Below, piece by piece: positions 16,677 through 23,689 of a stretch of DNA of 34,381 nt. Made by a program: the position numbers and the translations under genes. Origin of the DNA: an uncultured Actinomycetes bacterium (lineage in GTDB: Bacteria > Actinomycetota > Acidimicrobiia > IMCC26256 > PALSA-555). The notes under the pieces were generated by a model. That model saw nothing but the letters and a program-made list of their open reading frames with translations. It searched no databases and had not been told where the DNA came from. Location: contig CALEYV010000046.1 in the NCBI GenBank assembly GCA_937927875.1, positions 1 to 34,381 of the forward strand. The letters are read 5' to 3'. Position 1 is the first letter of the stretch. Each line of letters starts with the position of its first letter.

Positions 16677-17714
16677 ATGCGACGGCTTTTCGTCTCGGCG
16701 GTGGTGGCCAGCGGCCTGATGCTGACGGGGACCTCGGCGGCGTGGGCCTGCGGCAGCCTCGTGGCGCCGAACGGCGCCGTGCGGCTGGTGCGCACCACCA
16801 CGCTGGCGGCCTACCACGACGGCGTCGAGCACTACGTCACGAACTTCCAGTTCGTCAGCCCCAAGACGTCGTTCGGGTCGATCATCCCGCTCCCGGCCGC
16901 TCCGACCGACGTCCGACGCGGCGGCGACTGGACGCTGCAACGACTGGAGCGGGAGGTGTCGCCGATCCAGCTCGAGGCGAGGCCCGACGTGCTGGCCGCC
17001 AGCGCCTCCGGTGTCCAGGTGCTCCAGCAGGTGCAGATCGACGCCCTTGACGTGACCGTGTTGCGCGGCGGCGGGAAGGACGTCGCGGCCTGGGCCGCCC
17101 AGCAGGGGTTCACGCTCACGCCCGACACCCCGAGCGTCCTCGAGTTCTACTCCCGGCGTTCCCCCTTCTTCCTGGCCGCGAAGTACGACGCCTCCGCGGC
17201 CGTCGCGCGCGGCCTCCGGTCCGGTGACGGCACTCCGGTCGAGCTGACGATCCCCGTCCCCGCCCCGTGGGTGCCACTGCGCATCCTCGGCACCGGGAAG
17301 CCGGCCGACGAGGTCGTCAACGCGGACGTGTTCCTGCTGACCGACACGAAGCCCGATCTGCTGACCGGCCAGGGGCTCAGCACCAACCGGTCGGAGCCCG
17401 CCTCCCCGCTCTTGCTGCACGACCTGCGCTCGGATCGCAACATGAGCTGGGTGCCGAACCAGGCCTGGCTCACCTTCTTGCGGCTCAGCCAGCCGGCCGG
17501 GCGTCTCGGCTACGACCTCGCGGTCGGCGTCGGCCACCCGGCCCGGCTCGCCGACACCGGCGTCGCGGTGTCCGCCGTGTTCCCGCTACCGCCGCGGACC
17601 GGCGGTGACGACTGGCCGGTCCCGGTCGCGCTCGGCGGCGCGGCGACCGCAACGGCGCTGGTCGTGGCGCTCCGAGCCGCTCGGCGTCGTGGGCGGGCAG
17701 CTGCGCAGGCCTGA
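16677..17714 (+). CDS. DUF2330-like secreted, membrane-anchored protein
   Basis: The protein has 345 residues with a signal peptide (MRRLFVSAVVASGLMLTG, cleavage near residue 23) and WACGSLVAPNG at the mature start. The cysteine after the signal and the FGSIIPLP segment resemble DUF2330 proteins. A single C-terminal helix (about 318-333) followed by Arg-rich residues would anchor it with the bulk outside the cell. The ATG has an AGGAG ribosome site at about 16664-16668. Function is unknown in this family. It is convergent with the putative anti-sigma gene, 19 bases away. The assignment to DUF2330 is from memory of the N-terminal pattern and is moderate. Confidence 0.65.
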   Translation: MRRLFVSAVVASGLMLTGTSAAWACGSLVAPNGAVRLVRTTTLAAYHDGVEHYVTNFQFVSPKTSFGSIIPLPAAPTDVRRGGDWTLQRLEREVSPIQLEARPDVLAASASGVQVLQQVQIDALDVTVLRGGGKDVAAWAAQQGFTLTPDTPSVLEFYSRRSPFFLAAKYDASAAVARGLRSGDGTPVELTIPVPAPWVPLRILGTGKPADEVVNADVFLLTDTKPDLLTGQGLSTNRSEPASPLLLHDLRSDRNMSWVPNQAWLTFLRLSQPAGRLGYDLAVGVGHPARLADTGVAVSAVFPLPPRTGGDDWPVPVALGGAATATALVVALRAARRRGRAAAQA

Positions 17715-17733
17715 CCGGCCTCCGCCCCCGTCA

Positions 17734-18330
17734 TCAGGGGAGCGGGCGAACCTCGCAGGGGCTCAGCACCACGACGGTCAGCCGGCCGCCGGACACCAGC
17801 ACCAGCGCGGCGCGGCCCCGGACGGTGCCGGTGGCGACCGCGGTGACGGGTCCGGCCGGGTGGGCGCAGGCTCGGGCGGCGGCGATGGACCCCGCGAGGT
17901 CGCTCGCGCTGAGCTGGGGACTCGCACGGCCGGCGGTGGCGGCGGCCCGAAGGCGAGCGAGGTTCGCCGCGTCGCCGAGGTTGCCGAAGTCACCGAGGTT
18001 GATCGGGAGGCCGTTCGGTGCAGCCGCGCTGGCCTGTTGCTGATTCGGCGCGTTCGGCAGCACCCGGGCGGGCTGCCGCGCGGCGGCGTGCGTGGTGGTC
18101 TGGTGATGCCCGGACTGCCCGACGAGGAGCGCGACGCCGCCGCCCGCGAGCGCGAGCACGACGGCCGCCGCGACGGCGTAGCGGGCCCAGGGGCGCCGAG
18201 GGGTGGCGCGTAGCGCGGTGTCAACCAGCCGGCGCCGGGTCAGGTCGTCGAGCGGCTCGACGGCCAGGAGCGACGCCACTTGCTCGTCGCGCTGGTCGGC
18301 GTCGCCCGTCGGGTGCTGCGGATCACTCAT
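17734..18330 (-). CDS. Putative membrane anti-sigma factor partner of the ECF sigma
   Basis: This 198-residue protein has about 48 cytoplasmic residues, one membrane helix (about 50-70, YAVAAAVVLALAGGGVALLVG minus its ends) and an exported domain of about 125 residues. The exported part is rich in Ala, Gln and Asn and contains two cysteines. It overlaps the ECF sigma gene by eight bases, the usual arrangement for a regulator that holds its sigma factor at the membrane. No zinc anti-sigma HxxxCxxC motif is present, and the cytoplasmic part is short, so the role rests on position and topology only. An AAGGA ribosome site precedes the ATG at 18330 by seven bases. Confidence 0.6.
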   Translation of the reverse strand: MSDPQHPTGDADQRDEQVASLLAVEPLDDLTRRRLVDTALRATPRRPWARYAVAAAVVLALAGGGVALLVGQSGHHQTTTHAAARQPARVLPNAPNQQQASAAAPNGLPINLGDFGNLGDAANLARLRAAATAGRASPQLSASDLAGSIAAARACAHPAGPVTAVATGTVRGRAALVLVSGGRLTVVVLSPCEVRPLP

Positions 18331-18886
18331 CGTCGGTCCTTGGACGTCCCGGCGCCGCGACCAGGTTCCCGAGCGACGTCTTCAGCTCTCTTCGTCCCCT
18401 TGCGATCCGCGACCGCACCGTGCCGACTGGAACGTCGAGGATCTCGGCGATCGTGGCGTAGTCGAGATCGCAGAGGTCCCGCAGCACCACCGCCACTCGG
18501 AAGTCCTCGGAAAGGTGGGCGAGGGCCTGATCCACGTCGAGCCGCGCCGCCACCGAGTCGTCGAAGCGGCCCATCGCCGGCCCGCTGTCGGGGACCTCGG
18601 CCGCCGGCTGTGGGCGCCGCCGCTTCCGCCGCAGCTCGTCCAGCGCCGCGTTCGTCGCGACGCGGTAGAGCCAGGTCGTGAACGCCGACCGCCCGTCGAA
18701 CCGCGAGACCCCGCGCGCGACGGCGATCATCGCCTCCTGGGTCGCGTCGAGCGCATCGTCGGGATCACCAACCACCCGCCGGCAGATCGCGTGCACTCGG
18801 TCGGCGTGGCGGTCGAGCAGCGTCTCGAGCGCCCGACGGTCCCCGCCGGCGGCGAGCCGAGCCAGGGTCTTGTCATCCTCCGGCAC
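18323..18886 (-). CDS. ECF-type RNA polymerase sigma factor
   Basis: This 187-residue protein has region 2 at about residues 10-80 (ETLLDRHADRVHAICRRVV, DALDATQEAMIAVARG, FTTWLYRVATNAALDELRR) and region 4 at about 118-172 (LSEDFRVAVVLRDLCDLDYA, IAEILDVPVGTVRSRIARGR). There is no region 3, as expected for extracytoplasmic-function sigma factors. It starts at GTG 18886 without a clear ribosome site. It is co-transcribed with the overlapping putative anti-sigma gene and divergent from the small secreted protein at 19010. The 123 bases between them could hold a sigma-dependent promoter for both sides, but I could not identify a convincing -35/-10 pair. Confidence 0.93.
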   Translation of the reverse strand: MPEDDKTLARLAAGGDRRALETLLDRHADRVHAICRRVVGDPDDALDATQEAMIAVARGVSRFDGRSAFTTWLYRVATNAALDELRRKRRRPQPAAEVPDSGPAMGRFDDSVAARLDVDQALAHLSEDFRVAVVLRDLCDLDYATIAEILDVPVGTVRSRIARGRRELKTSLGNLVAAPGRPRTDDE

Positions 18887-19009
18887 CGGGATTCGAGGTT
18901 ACGACCCGCGGTTCGCCGCGCCGCGCCGCGTGGGTCGCGCTAGAAGGGCGGAGGCACTGCTCAAGCGCTGATCATGCGACGTCGATGCACGAAGCGAGGA
19001 GGCTTGCCC

Positions 19010-19492
19010 ATGAATTCGCGGGTGCAACGCATCGGCACCGCTGCGTTGGTCGCCATCGGAGCGGCCGCCTTGACGATGGGGCCCGCTCGCGCCGTGGTCG
19101 CCCGTGCGGCTGACGTTCCGTCGTTCGTGAGGGTCACCTTCGTCGTCAAAGGAGACCTGAAGTCGTTCGAGGGTCGCCTCCACGATTCCAACTGTGTCGA
19201 CCAGGTCCAGCCGAACCCCTTCCGCGTGTTTCCCGGTGATGCCCTCCCGGTCGGCGTGAAGACCAGGCCTTCCAGTCCGGTGGACTCCTGCTACGACCGC
19301 AACGAAGTGATTTGGCTGATCGTGACGCAGCCCAAGTCCGGCAAAGACGCGCCCGAGACCATGGGGGTGCGGCTCCGCTACGGAGCCCGCCGCGCCACCC
19401 AGGTGGCCTTCCTTCACCCGAGCCGGGACCTGCGTTGGACCGATCACATCCTCGCTCCCGACCGGGTAGAAGTCGTCGTCACCGGCATGTGA
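19010..19492 (+). CDS. Small secreted protein of unknown function
   Basis: The protein has 160 residues from ATG 19010, chosen for the strong ribosome site GAGGAGG (18996-19002) seven bases upstream. An earlier in-frame ATG at 18974 lacks one. An N-terminal signal peptide runs through IGTAALVAIGAAALTMGP with possible cleavage after VARA or RAA. The mature part is about 120 residues, mostly predicted beta-like, with two cysteines that could pair. I do not recognise a family. It is divergent from the ECF sigma gene and might belong to its regulon. It is the last gene before the repeat-bracketed region. Confidence 0.7.
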   Translation: MNSRVQRIGTAALVAIGAAALTMGPARAVVARAADVPSFVRVTFVVKGDLKSFEGRLHDSNCVDQVQPNPFRVFPGDALPVGVKTRPSSPVDSCYDRNEVIWLIVTQPKSGKDAPETMGVRLRYGARRATQVAFLHPSRDLRWTDHILAPDRVEVVVTGM

Positions 19493-19674
19493 GTCAGAGT
19501 CACACCAGCGAAGGCCGACCCAGCCGAGCCGCGGCCTCGCGCCACCGGGCTCATTACCGGCTCCGCATAGCCCTCACGCGCCGCTCGGCCGTCGTAGGCG
19601 GGTCGCCCCGTTCAGCTCGGGCCAGCCGGCGGATGTGAGGGCTCCCTTGAACGAACAAGGGATCATCCCGACCA

Positions 19675-19724
19675 GGTTTGTCACCAGGTTGGTGACCGGC
19701 TTTGTCACCTGCCCCGGCCCAGGT
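19675..19724 (+). repeat. Left copy of a 50-bp near-direct repeat, three 12-bp units plus tRNA-like end
   Basis: Aligned base by base with 21854-21903, 40 of 50 positions match without gaps. The first 36 bases are three 12-bp units around TTTGTSACC (AGGTTTGTCACC, AGGTTGGTGACC, GGCTTTGTCACC). The end GGCCCAGGT matches the 5' end of tRNA-Arg in the right copy, but no tRNA follows here. Confidence 0.7.
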
Positions 19725-19869
19725 GGGGCATGTCACAAACCCCAAACCCGCTGACAGGACGCCCCATGCGAGTTGCGCCTCGAACGCCGGATGCCAGGCA
19801 TTCGAACGTCGGATTGCTGAATCCGGAACGCCGGCGACTCCTTTGCAAACAGGGGGTCGGTCCTCCTTG

Positions 19870-19911
19870 TCGCGGAAGGGGTCAGAGGTTCAAATCCTCT
19901 AACGCCCACCA
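19870..19911 (+). pseudogene. 3' fragment of a tRNA gene (T arm, acceptor, CCA)
   Basis: The sequence contains a perfect T arm (AGAGG at 19884-19888, loop TTCAAAT, CCTCT at 19896-19900), then an acceptor strand AACGCCC, a discriminator A and an encoded CCA ending at 19911. The matching 5' acceptor GGGCGTT and any D or anticodon arm are absent from the preceding 75 bases, so it is not a working tRNA. Such 3' tRNA pieces are typical of attachment-site remnants left by integrating elements. The 5' limit is approximate. Confidence 0.65.
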
Positions 19912-19988
19912 CAACAGGGCATCAACCTCAGTAGGCCAGATCGCCGGCTGGGCGACACCTGTCGCAAGCGCAAGGGAGGACCAATGGG

Positions 19989-20387
19989 TCAGGCGTCCGA
20001 GATGTCGACGTAGAGCTCGATCTCGTTCCCATCCGGATCGAGCACGTGCACGCTCCTGGAGAAACCCCTCTCCGCCTCGTAGAGAACCGGGCTCAACGAA
20101 GCCTTGAGCAAACTGCGTGCCAGGCCGAACTCCTCTATTGAGCTGCCGACCTTGAAGGCCACGTGAGCGAGCCCCGTGGCGTCCTCCACTGGTGATGGGG
20201 CGACGGGACCTACCTCGATCAGGGCGAAGTCGTGATGGTTCCCTGTGGCCTCAAGGGTGAAGAACGTCATACGCGGCTCGGAGAGCCGCGATCTGACCCG
20301 CATGCCCAAGATGTCCGAGTAGAAGCGCTCGGAGCGTTGCAGATTTCGGACCTTGAGGACGACATGCCCGAGGGCTTGCGCCTGCAC
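19989..20387 (-). CDS. VOC family protein (glyoxalase/extradiol dioxygenase-like)
   Basis: This 132-residue protein is a single VOC module with two beta-alpha-beta-beta-beta units. Candidate metal ligands sit at the expected places: His8 in GHVVLKV, His75 in LAHVAFKV and Glu124 in DPDGNEIELYVD. RFYSDILGM is typical of the family. It starts at GTG 20387 with a strong ribosome site (antisense AAGGAGG, 20395-20401) at seven bases. It is 31 bases downstream of the cupin gene on the same strand, so the two probably form one transcript controlled by the divergent MarR. VOC proteins act as ring-cleaving dioxygenases, glyoxalases, isomerases or resistance binders. The exact reaction is not clear. Confidence 0.88.
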   Translation of the reverse strand: MQAQALGHVVLKVRNLQRSERFYSDILGMRVRSRLSEPRMTFFTLEATGNHHDFALIEVGPVAPSPVEDATGLAHVAFKVGSSIEEFGLARSLLKASLSPVLYEAERGFSRSVHVLDPDGNEIELYVDISDA

Positions 20388-20418
20388 GGTGATACCTCCT
20401 TCGGCGCGCGACCACGGT

Positions 20419-20940
20419 TCAGCCGACGGCGGTACGCACGCGTTCGCTCTCTTCGACGCTCATCGGGGGCCCAGCCGGCCTGAGGTCGTGTGAGGCGGCG
20501 ATGCGCGCCAGCTCTTCCATAGGTGGGAACTGCGGCTGGGTCGGAACGACACGTGCCGTGGCCGGACTGCCGAGGTCTCGAATGAGGTCTCGGAAGCTGG
20601 CGTTATCGTGCACGAGGAGAATCCGCGCCTCGCAATCACCGACCACCCGGAACGTGTGGGGCACGCCGCGGGGCATGGAGACCCAGTGCCCCGCTCCGAC
20701 GACCAGCGCATCGTCACCACAGCGCACGACCATCTCGCCCTTGAGGATGTACCAGGTGTCGTCGAGGTCGTCGTGGACGTGCAGCGGAGGCGAGGAGCCG
20801 ACTGGCAAGGTCATCTCGAGCGCGACGGTGTCCATTTCGGGTGCGCAGCGGTGCTCAATGACCAAGGTGTCGAGGAACCACCACGCCTGCGCTTGTTCGT
20901 TCTCGGGGGAGTCAACAACTGCTGTTCTCACTTCGGCCAC
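20419..20940 (-). CDS. Cupin-domain protein, quercetin dioxygenase-like
   Basis: This 173-residue protein has one cupin barrel. Motif 1 reads PPLHVHDDLDDTWYILKGEM (51-70): His54 and His56 are kept, but the usual Glu ligand is Asp60 or Asp61. Motif 2 has PRGVPHTFRV with His95. Such proteins are metal-dependent dioxygenases, isomerases or sensors. The first start is GTG 20940, but a GAGGA ribosome site ends just before it, so GTG 20931 may be the true start. It lies upstream of the VOC gene in the same orientation and divergent from the MarR gene, with the palindrome at 20966-21000 between them. The trio looks like an inducible small-molecule response. Confidence 0.85.
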   Translation of the reverse strand: MAEVRTAVVDSPENEQAQAWWFLDTLVIEHRCAPEMDTVALEMTLPVGSSPPLHVHDDLDDTWYILKGEMVVRCGDDALVVGAGHWVSMPRGVPHTFRVVGDCEARILLVHDNASFRDLIRDLGSPATARVVPTQPQFPPMEELARIAASHDLRPAGPPMSVEESERVRTAVG

Positions 20941-20965
20941 TCCTCGTGGGAACCATCAGATAGTC

Positions 20966-21000
20966 AGGTATCCTTACGATTGAAGATCGTATGGTAACCT
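20966..21000. promoter_or_regulatory. Palindromic operator between cupin and MarR genes
   Basis: Arms AGGTATCCTTACGAT (20966-20980) and ATCGTATGGTAACCT (20986-21000) are inverted repeats matching at 12 of 15 positions, with a 5-base spacer. A third half-site-like CCTTACGAC lies at 20998-21006. Its placement in the 68-base divergent gap fits a MarR dimer site controlling both directions. Confidence 0.75.
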
Positions 21001-21008
21001 TACGACTG

Positions 21009-21482
21009 ATGTCAAGCGACTCGTTCGACCACCCCAACGGGGAGCGAAGCCCATACGTCGGCGCCATGCTCCGTGTCGTGTGGCAGTGGGTCCGTGATCA
21101 GCTGTACGCGGGCGTCGTTGAGGCAGGCTTCGCCGATCTGAACGCGGCGCATGTCGGGCTCTGGCGCTATCCGGGCCTCGAGGGAGTACGGCCAAGCCAA
21201 CTTGCAGACAGGGTGGGGATCACGAAACAGTCGGTCAACGACCTTCTCGGGCACCTAGAGGCACACGGGTACCTGTTGCGCATGCCCGATTCGGCCGACG
21301 GAAGGGCTCGTGTCATCCGGCTCACTTCCAAGGGACGGCGGCTCGAGCAGACCATCTACGCCGCGGCCGGGGCGGCCCAGCTGGGGATCGCGGAGATCCT
21401 CGGGCCGCGGCGCTTCGCACAGCTGCACCGCTCGCTCGAGCTGCTGACCGAGCAGCTAGAGGGTTCACTGGCCGTCCCCTAA
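21009..21482 (+). CDS. MarR family transcriptional regulator
   Basis: The protein has 157 residues from ATG 21009. An ATG at 20991 is in frame but lies inside the palindrome, so the shorter start is preferred. The winged helix is clear: LADRVGITKQSVNDLLGHLE (66-85) is the recognition helix-turn-helix, followed by the wing DSADGRARVIRLTSKG (95-110). The flanking helices would form the dimer. MarR proteins usually repress and release DNA on binding phenolic or other small ligands. The divergent cupin-VOC pair and the shared operator indicate local control and probable autoregulation. It lies inside the repeat-bracketed 2.2-kb segment. Confidence 0.92.
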   Translation: MSSDSFDHPNGERSPYVGAMLRVVWQWVRDQLYAGVVEAGFADLNAAHVGLWRYPGLEGVRPSQLADRVGITKQSVNDLLGHLEAHGYLLRMPDSADGRARVIRLTSKGRRLEQTIYAAAGAAQLGIAEILGPRRFAQLHRSLELLTEQLEGSLAVP

Positions 21483-21895
21483 CACCGGTGCGGGGACATT
21501 GCCGGCCTCCCTCTCATGACCGCGGCCGATGTCACAACCCAGACGACAACCGAGGCCGCCTTCGTCGAAGTCACCAAACCCTTTCGGTTCTTTCTTGCTT
21601 CCCCAGTCCTTGTGTTGCATGCCGAATGCGAAGTTCTGAGCGCCGGCTTCCGCGACCCAGACAACAAGGACGAAAGGCCGTCTCGTCAAGATCATGGTTC
21701 GAGCTCGGAGATGGGCCCGAGCTCAGCCGAGGGCCCGCGCGTCCCGAAGCAGCGCAGATGGCGACGACTCACTCCTCGCCTCCGAAAGCGCCGCATGGTC
21801 TTCCGCAACAAGGGCTGTACGGCTACCGTTTCAAGCCGGGGATGAACACCGGCCGTTTGTGACCACGTTTGTGACCGCGTTCGTGACATGCCCGG
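21483..21895. other. 413-base stretch without a recognisable gene, upstream of tRNA-Arg
   Basis: Short open frames exist on both strands, but none resembles a known protein or has a ribosome site. Base composition is less GC-rich than the flanks. The end of the stretch holds the right 50-bp repeat block. It could be the relic of an integration gene, but no integrase motif is visible. Confidence 0.5.
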
Positions 21896-21903
21896 GCCCA
21901 GGT
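21854..21903 (+). repeat. Right copy of the 50-bp near-direct repeat, running into tRNA-Arg
   Basis: Three 12-bp units, CGTTTGTGACCA, CGTTTGTGACCG and CGTTCGTGACAT (21854-21889), are followed by GCCCGGGCCCAGGT, whose last eight bases are the start of tRNA-Arg. It matches 19675-19724 at 40 of 50 bases. The copies lie 2,179 bases apart. Confidence 0.7.
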
Positions 21904-21968
21904 AGCTCAGGGGATAGAGCAGCCGCCTCCTAAGCGGCAGGTCGTCGGTTCGATTCCGACCCTGGGCG
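21896..21968 (+). tRNA. tRNA-Arg, anticodon CCT
   Basis: A complete 73-base cloverleaf. Acceptor GCCCAGG (21896-21902) pairs with CCTGGGC (21961-21967). The D arm is GCTC/GAGC. Anticodon stem GCCGC/GCGGC holds loop CTCCTAA with anticodon CCT at 21929-21931. T stem GTCGG/CCGAC holds TTCGATT, and the discriminator is G at 21968. CCA is not encoded. It reads the AGG arginine codon. Its first bases belong to the right repeat block, and it lies 56 bases before the acyl-CoA synthetase gene. Confidence 0.95.
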
Positions 21969-22024
21969 CGACACTGGCGGGCCGACCACGAGGACCGGCT
22001 GCGGTTCGAGGAGGGGGGACGAAC

Positions 22025-23650
22025 GTGCTGAGCACGATGCAGGACTTTCCGCTGACGATCACGTACCTGCTCCGTCACGGGCGTGAGGTCCACGGCCAGA
22101 GCCAGGTGGTCACCTCCCGTCCCGACGGGTTGCGCCGGTCGTCGTTCGGCGAGATCGCGGAACGGGCGGAGCGACTCGCGGCCGCGCTGCAGCGGCTCGG
22201 CATCGAGCCCGGTGACCGGGTCGGGACGTTCCTCTGGAACACCCACGAGCATCTCGAGGCCTACATGGCGGTCCCGTGCATGGGCGCGGTGCTGCACACG
22301 TTGAACCTGCGCCTGTTCCCGGAGCAGCTGGCGCAGGTCGTCAACCACGCCGGCGACAAGGTCATCGTCGTCGACGAGAGCGTGATCCCGGTGCTCGTCA
22401 AGGCCGCCGACCAGTTCGAGACCGTCGAGCGCTACATCGTGGTCGGCGACGGCGACGCCGGCCCGCTGCTGCCGGTCGATCGCTACGAGGAGCTGCTCGC
22501 CGCCGAGGAGCCGGGGTTCGATTGGCCGACCATCGACGAACGCGCCGCGGCCGCCATGTGCTACACGAGCGGCACCACCGGCGCGCCGAAGGGCGTCGTG
22601 TACAGCCACCGCTCGACGTTCCTGCACACGTTCGGGTCGAGCCTGCCGTCCGGGCTGCCGACGTCGGATCGGGACCGGGTCCTCATGATCGTCCCGATGT
22701 TCCACGCCAACGCGTGGGGCATCCCATACTCGGCGTGGATGAACGGCGCCGACGTGATCATGCCGGAGCGGTTCCTGCAGGCCGAGCCGCTCTGCCGGCT
22801 CATCGAGGCCGAGCGGCCCACCGTCTCGTCCGGGGTCCCGACGATCTGGACCGACGTCCTCAACTATGGCCGCGCCCACCCGGAGGTCGACCTGTCGACC
22901 CTGCGGCTGGTCACGGCGGGCGGCTCCGCGCCGCCGCGCGCGCTCATGGAGGGCTTCGAGGAGCGCTTCGGCGTGCCCATGATCCAGGGCTGGGGCATGA
23001 CCGAGACCAGCCCGCTGTGCACGGTGTCGCATCCGCCCCGCCCGTTCGACGAGAACGACATCGACTGGCGCCTGAAAGCCGGACGCGTCGTGCCGGGCGT
23101 CGAGCTGCGGATCGTGGCCGCCGACGGCCGGGTGCTCCCGAACGACGGCGAGAGCCAGGGCGAGATCGAGGTCCGCGGGCCGTGGATCACCGGCTCCTAT
23201 TACCGGGACCCGGCGCCGGAGAAGTTCGACGACGGCTGGCTTCGCACCGGTGATGTCGGGACGCTCGACGAGTACGGCTACCTCGAGATCCGCGACCGGC
23301 TGAAGGACGTGATCAAGTCGGGCGGCGAGTGGATCTCGTCGATCGACCTCGAGAACGAGATCATGGCCCACCCCGACGTGCTGGAAGCGGCCGTCGTGGC
23401 CGTGCCCGACCCGAAGTGGGAGGAGCGCCCGCTGGCGGTGGTGGCGCGCCGGCCCGGCAGCGACGTCGGCCCGGATCAACTGCGGGTGTTCCTCGAGCCG
23501 CGGGTCGCGAAGTGGTGGGTCCCGGAGCGGTGGGTGTTCCTCGACGTGCTGCCGAAGACCAGCGTCGGCAAGTTCGACAAGAAGGAGCTGCGCGCTCGCC
23601 ACCAGGCGGGGCAGCTCTCGCTCGAGCCGGTCCCGGCCGCCGGCGGGTGA
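22025..23650 (+). CDS. AMP-forming medium/long-chain acyl-CoA synthetase
   Basis: This 541-residue ANL-family enzyme converts a fatty or related acid to acyl-CoA through acyl-AMP. All core motifs are standard: P-loop YTSGTTGAPKG (180-190), GWGMTETSP (322-330), TGD (408-410), RDRLKDVIKSGGEWIS (423-438) and catalytic Lys516 in KTSVGKFDK. The N-terminus MLSTMQDFPLTI and the GEWIS motif resemble AlkK-like ligases. It starts at GTG 22025 after a purine-rich ribosome site. ATG 22037 is an alternative. Unlike the ligase in the liv operon, its A3 loop is intact, a useful contrast. It is convergent with the cupin-amidohydrolase pair, 39 bases away. Confidence 0.92.
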   Translation: MLSTMQDFPLTITYLLRHGREVHGQSQVVTSRPDGLRRSSFGEIAERAERLAAALQRLGIEPGDRVGTFLWNTHEHLEAYMAVPCMGAVLHTLNLRLFPEQLAQVVNHAGDKVIVVDESVIPVLVKAADQFETVERYIVVGDGDAGPLLPVDRYEELLAAEEPGFDWPTIDERAAAAMCYTSGTTGAPKGVVYSHRSTFLHTFGSSLPSGLPTSDRDRVLMIVPMFHANAWGIPYSAWMNGADVIMPERFLQAEPLCRLIEAERPTVSSGVPTIWTDVLNYGRAHPEVDLSTLRLVTAGGSAPPRALMEGFEERFGVPMIQGWGMTETSPLCTVSHPPRPFDENDIDWRLKAGRVVPGVELRIVAADGRVLPNDGESQGEIEVRGPWITGSYYRDPAPEKFDDGWLRTGDVGTLDEYGYLEIRDRLKDVIKSGGEWISSIDLENEIMAHPDVLEAAVVAVPDPKWEERPLAVVARRPGSDVGPDQLRVFLEPRVAKWWVPERWVFLDVLPKTSVGKFDKKELRARHQAGQLSLEPVPAAGG

Positions 23651-23689
23651 CGGCGACCGAGCGGCGCGGCGGCGCAGCGTCCGCGGGGG

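Larger units (their letters stand above)
19493..19988. other. 496-base non-coding stretch with hairpins, 12-bp units and tRNA remnant
   Basis: No credible gene lies here. It holds a 7-bp hairpin (TCCCTTG/CAAGGGA, 19643-19662), the left 50-bp repeat block (19675-19724) with an internal GTCACC-N5-GGTGAC hairpin at 19680-19696, a CGGATT-GCTG-AATCCG hairpin (19810-19825), and the 3' tRNA fragment ending at 19911. Confidence 0.6.

Noticed and set aside
19838..19911. Full-length tRNA ending at the CCA
   Set aside because: No 5' acceptor strand complementary to AACGCCC and no D or anticodon arm in the preceding bases, so only a 3' remnant is reported.
21516..21845. 109-codon open frame upstream of tRNA-Arg as a possible integrase remnant
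   Set aside because: No ribosome site, no Arg-His-Arg-Tyr or serine recombinase motif, and the C-terminal half is simple basic sequence.
21854..21889. Three 12-bp repeats as a CRISPR array
   Set aside because: Units are contiguous without spacers and only 12 bases long; no cas gene is present.
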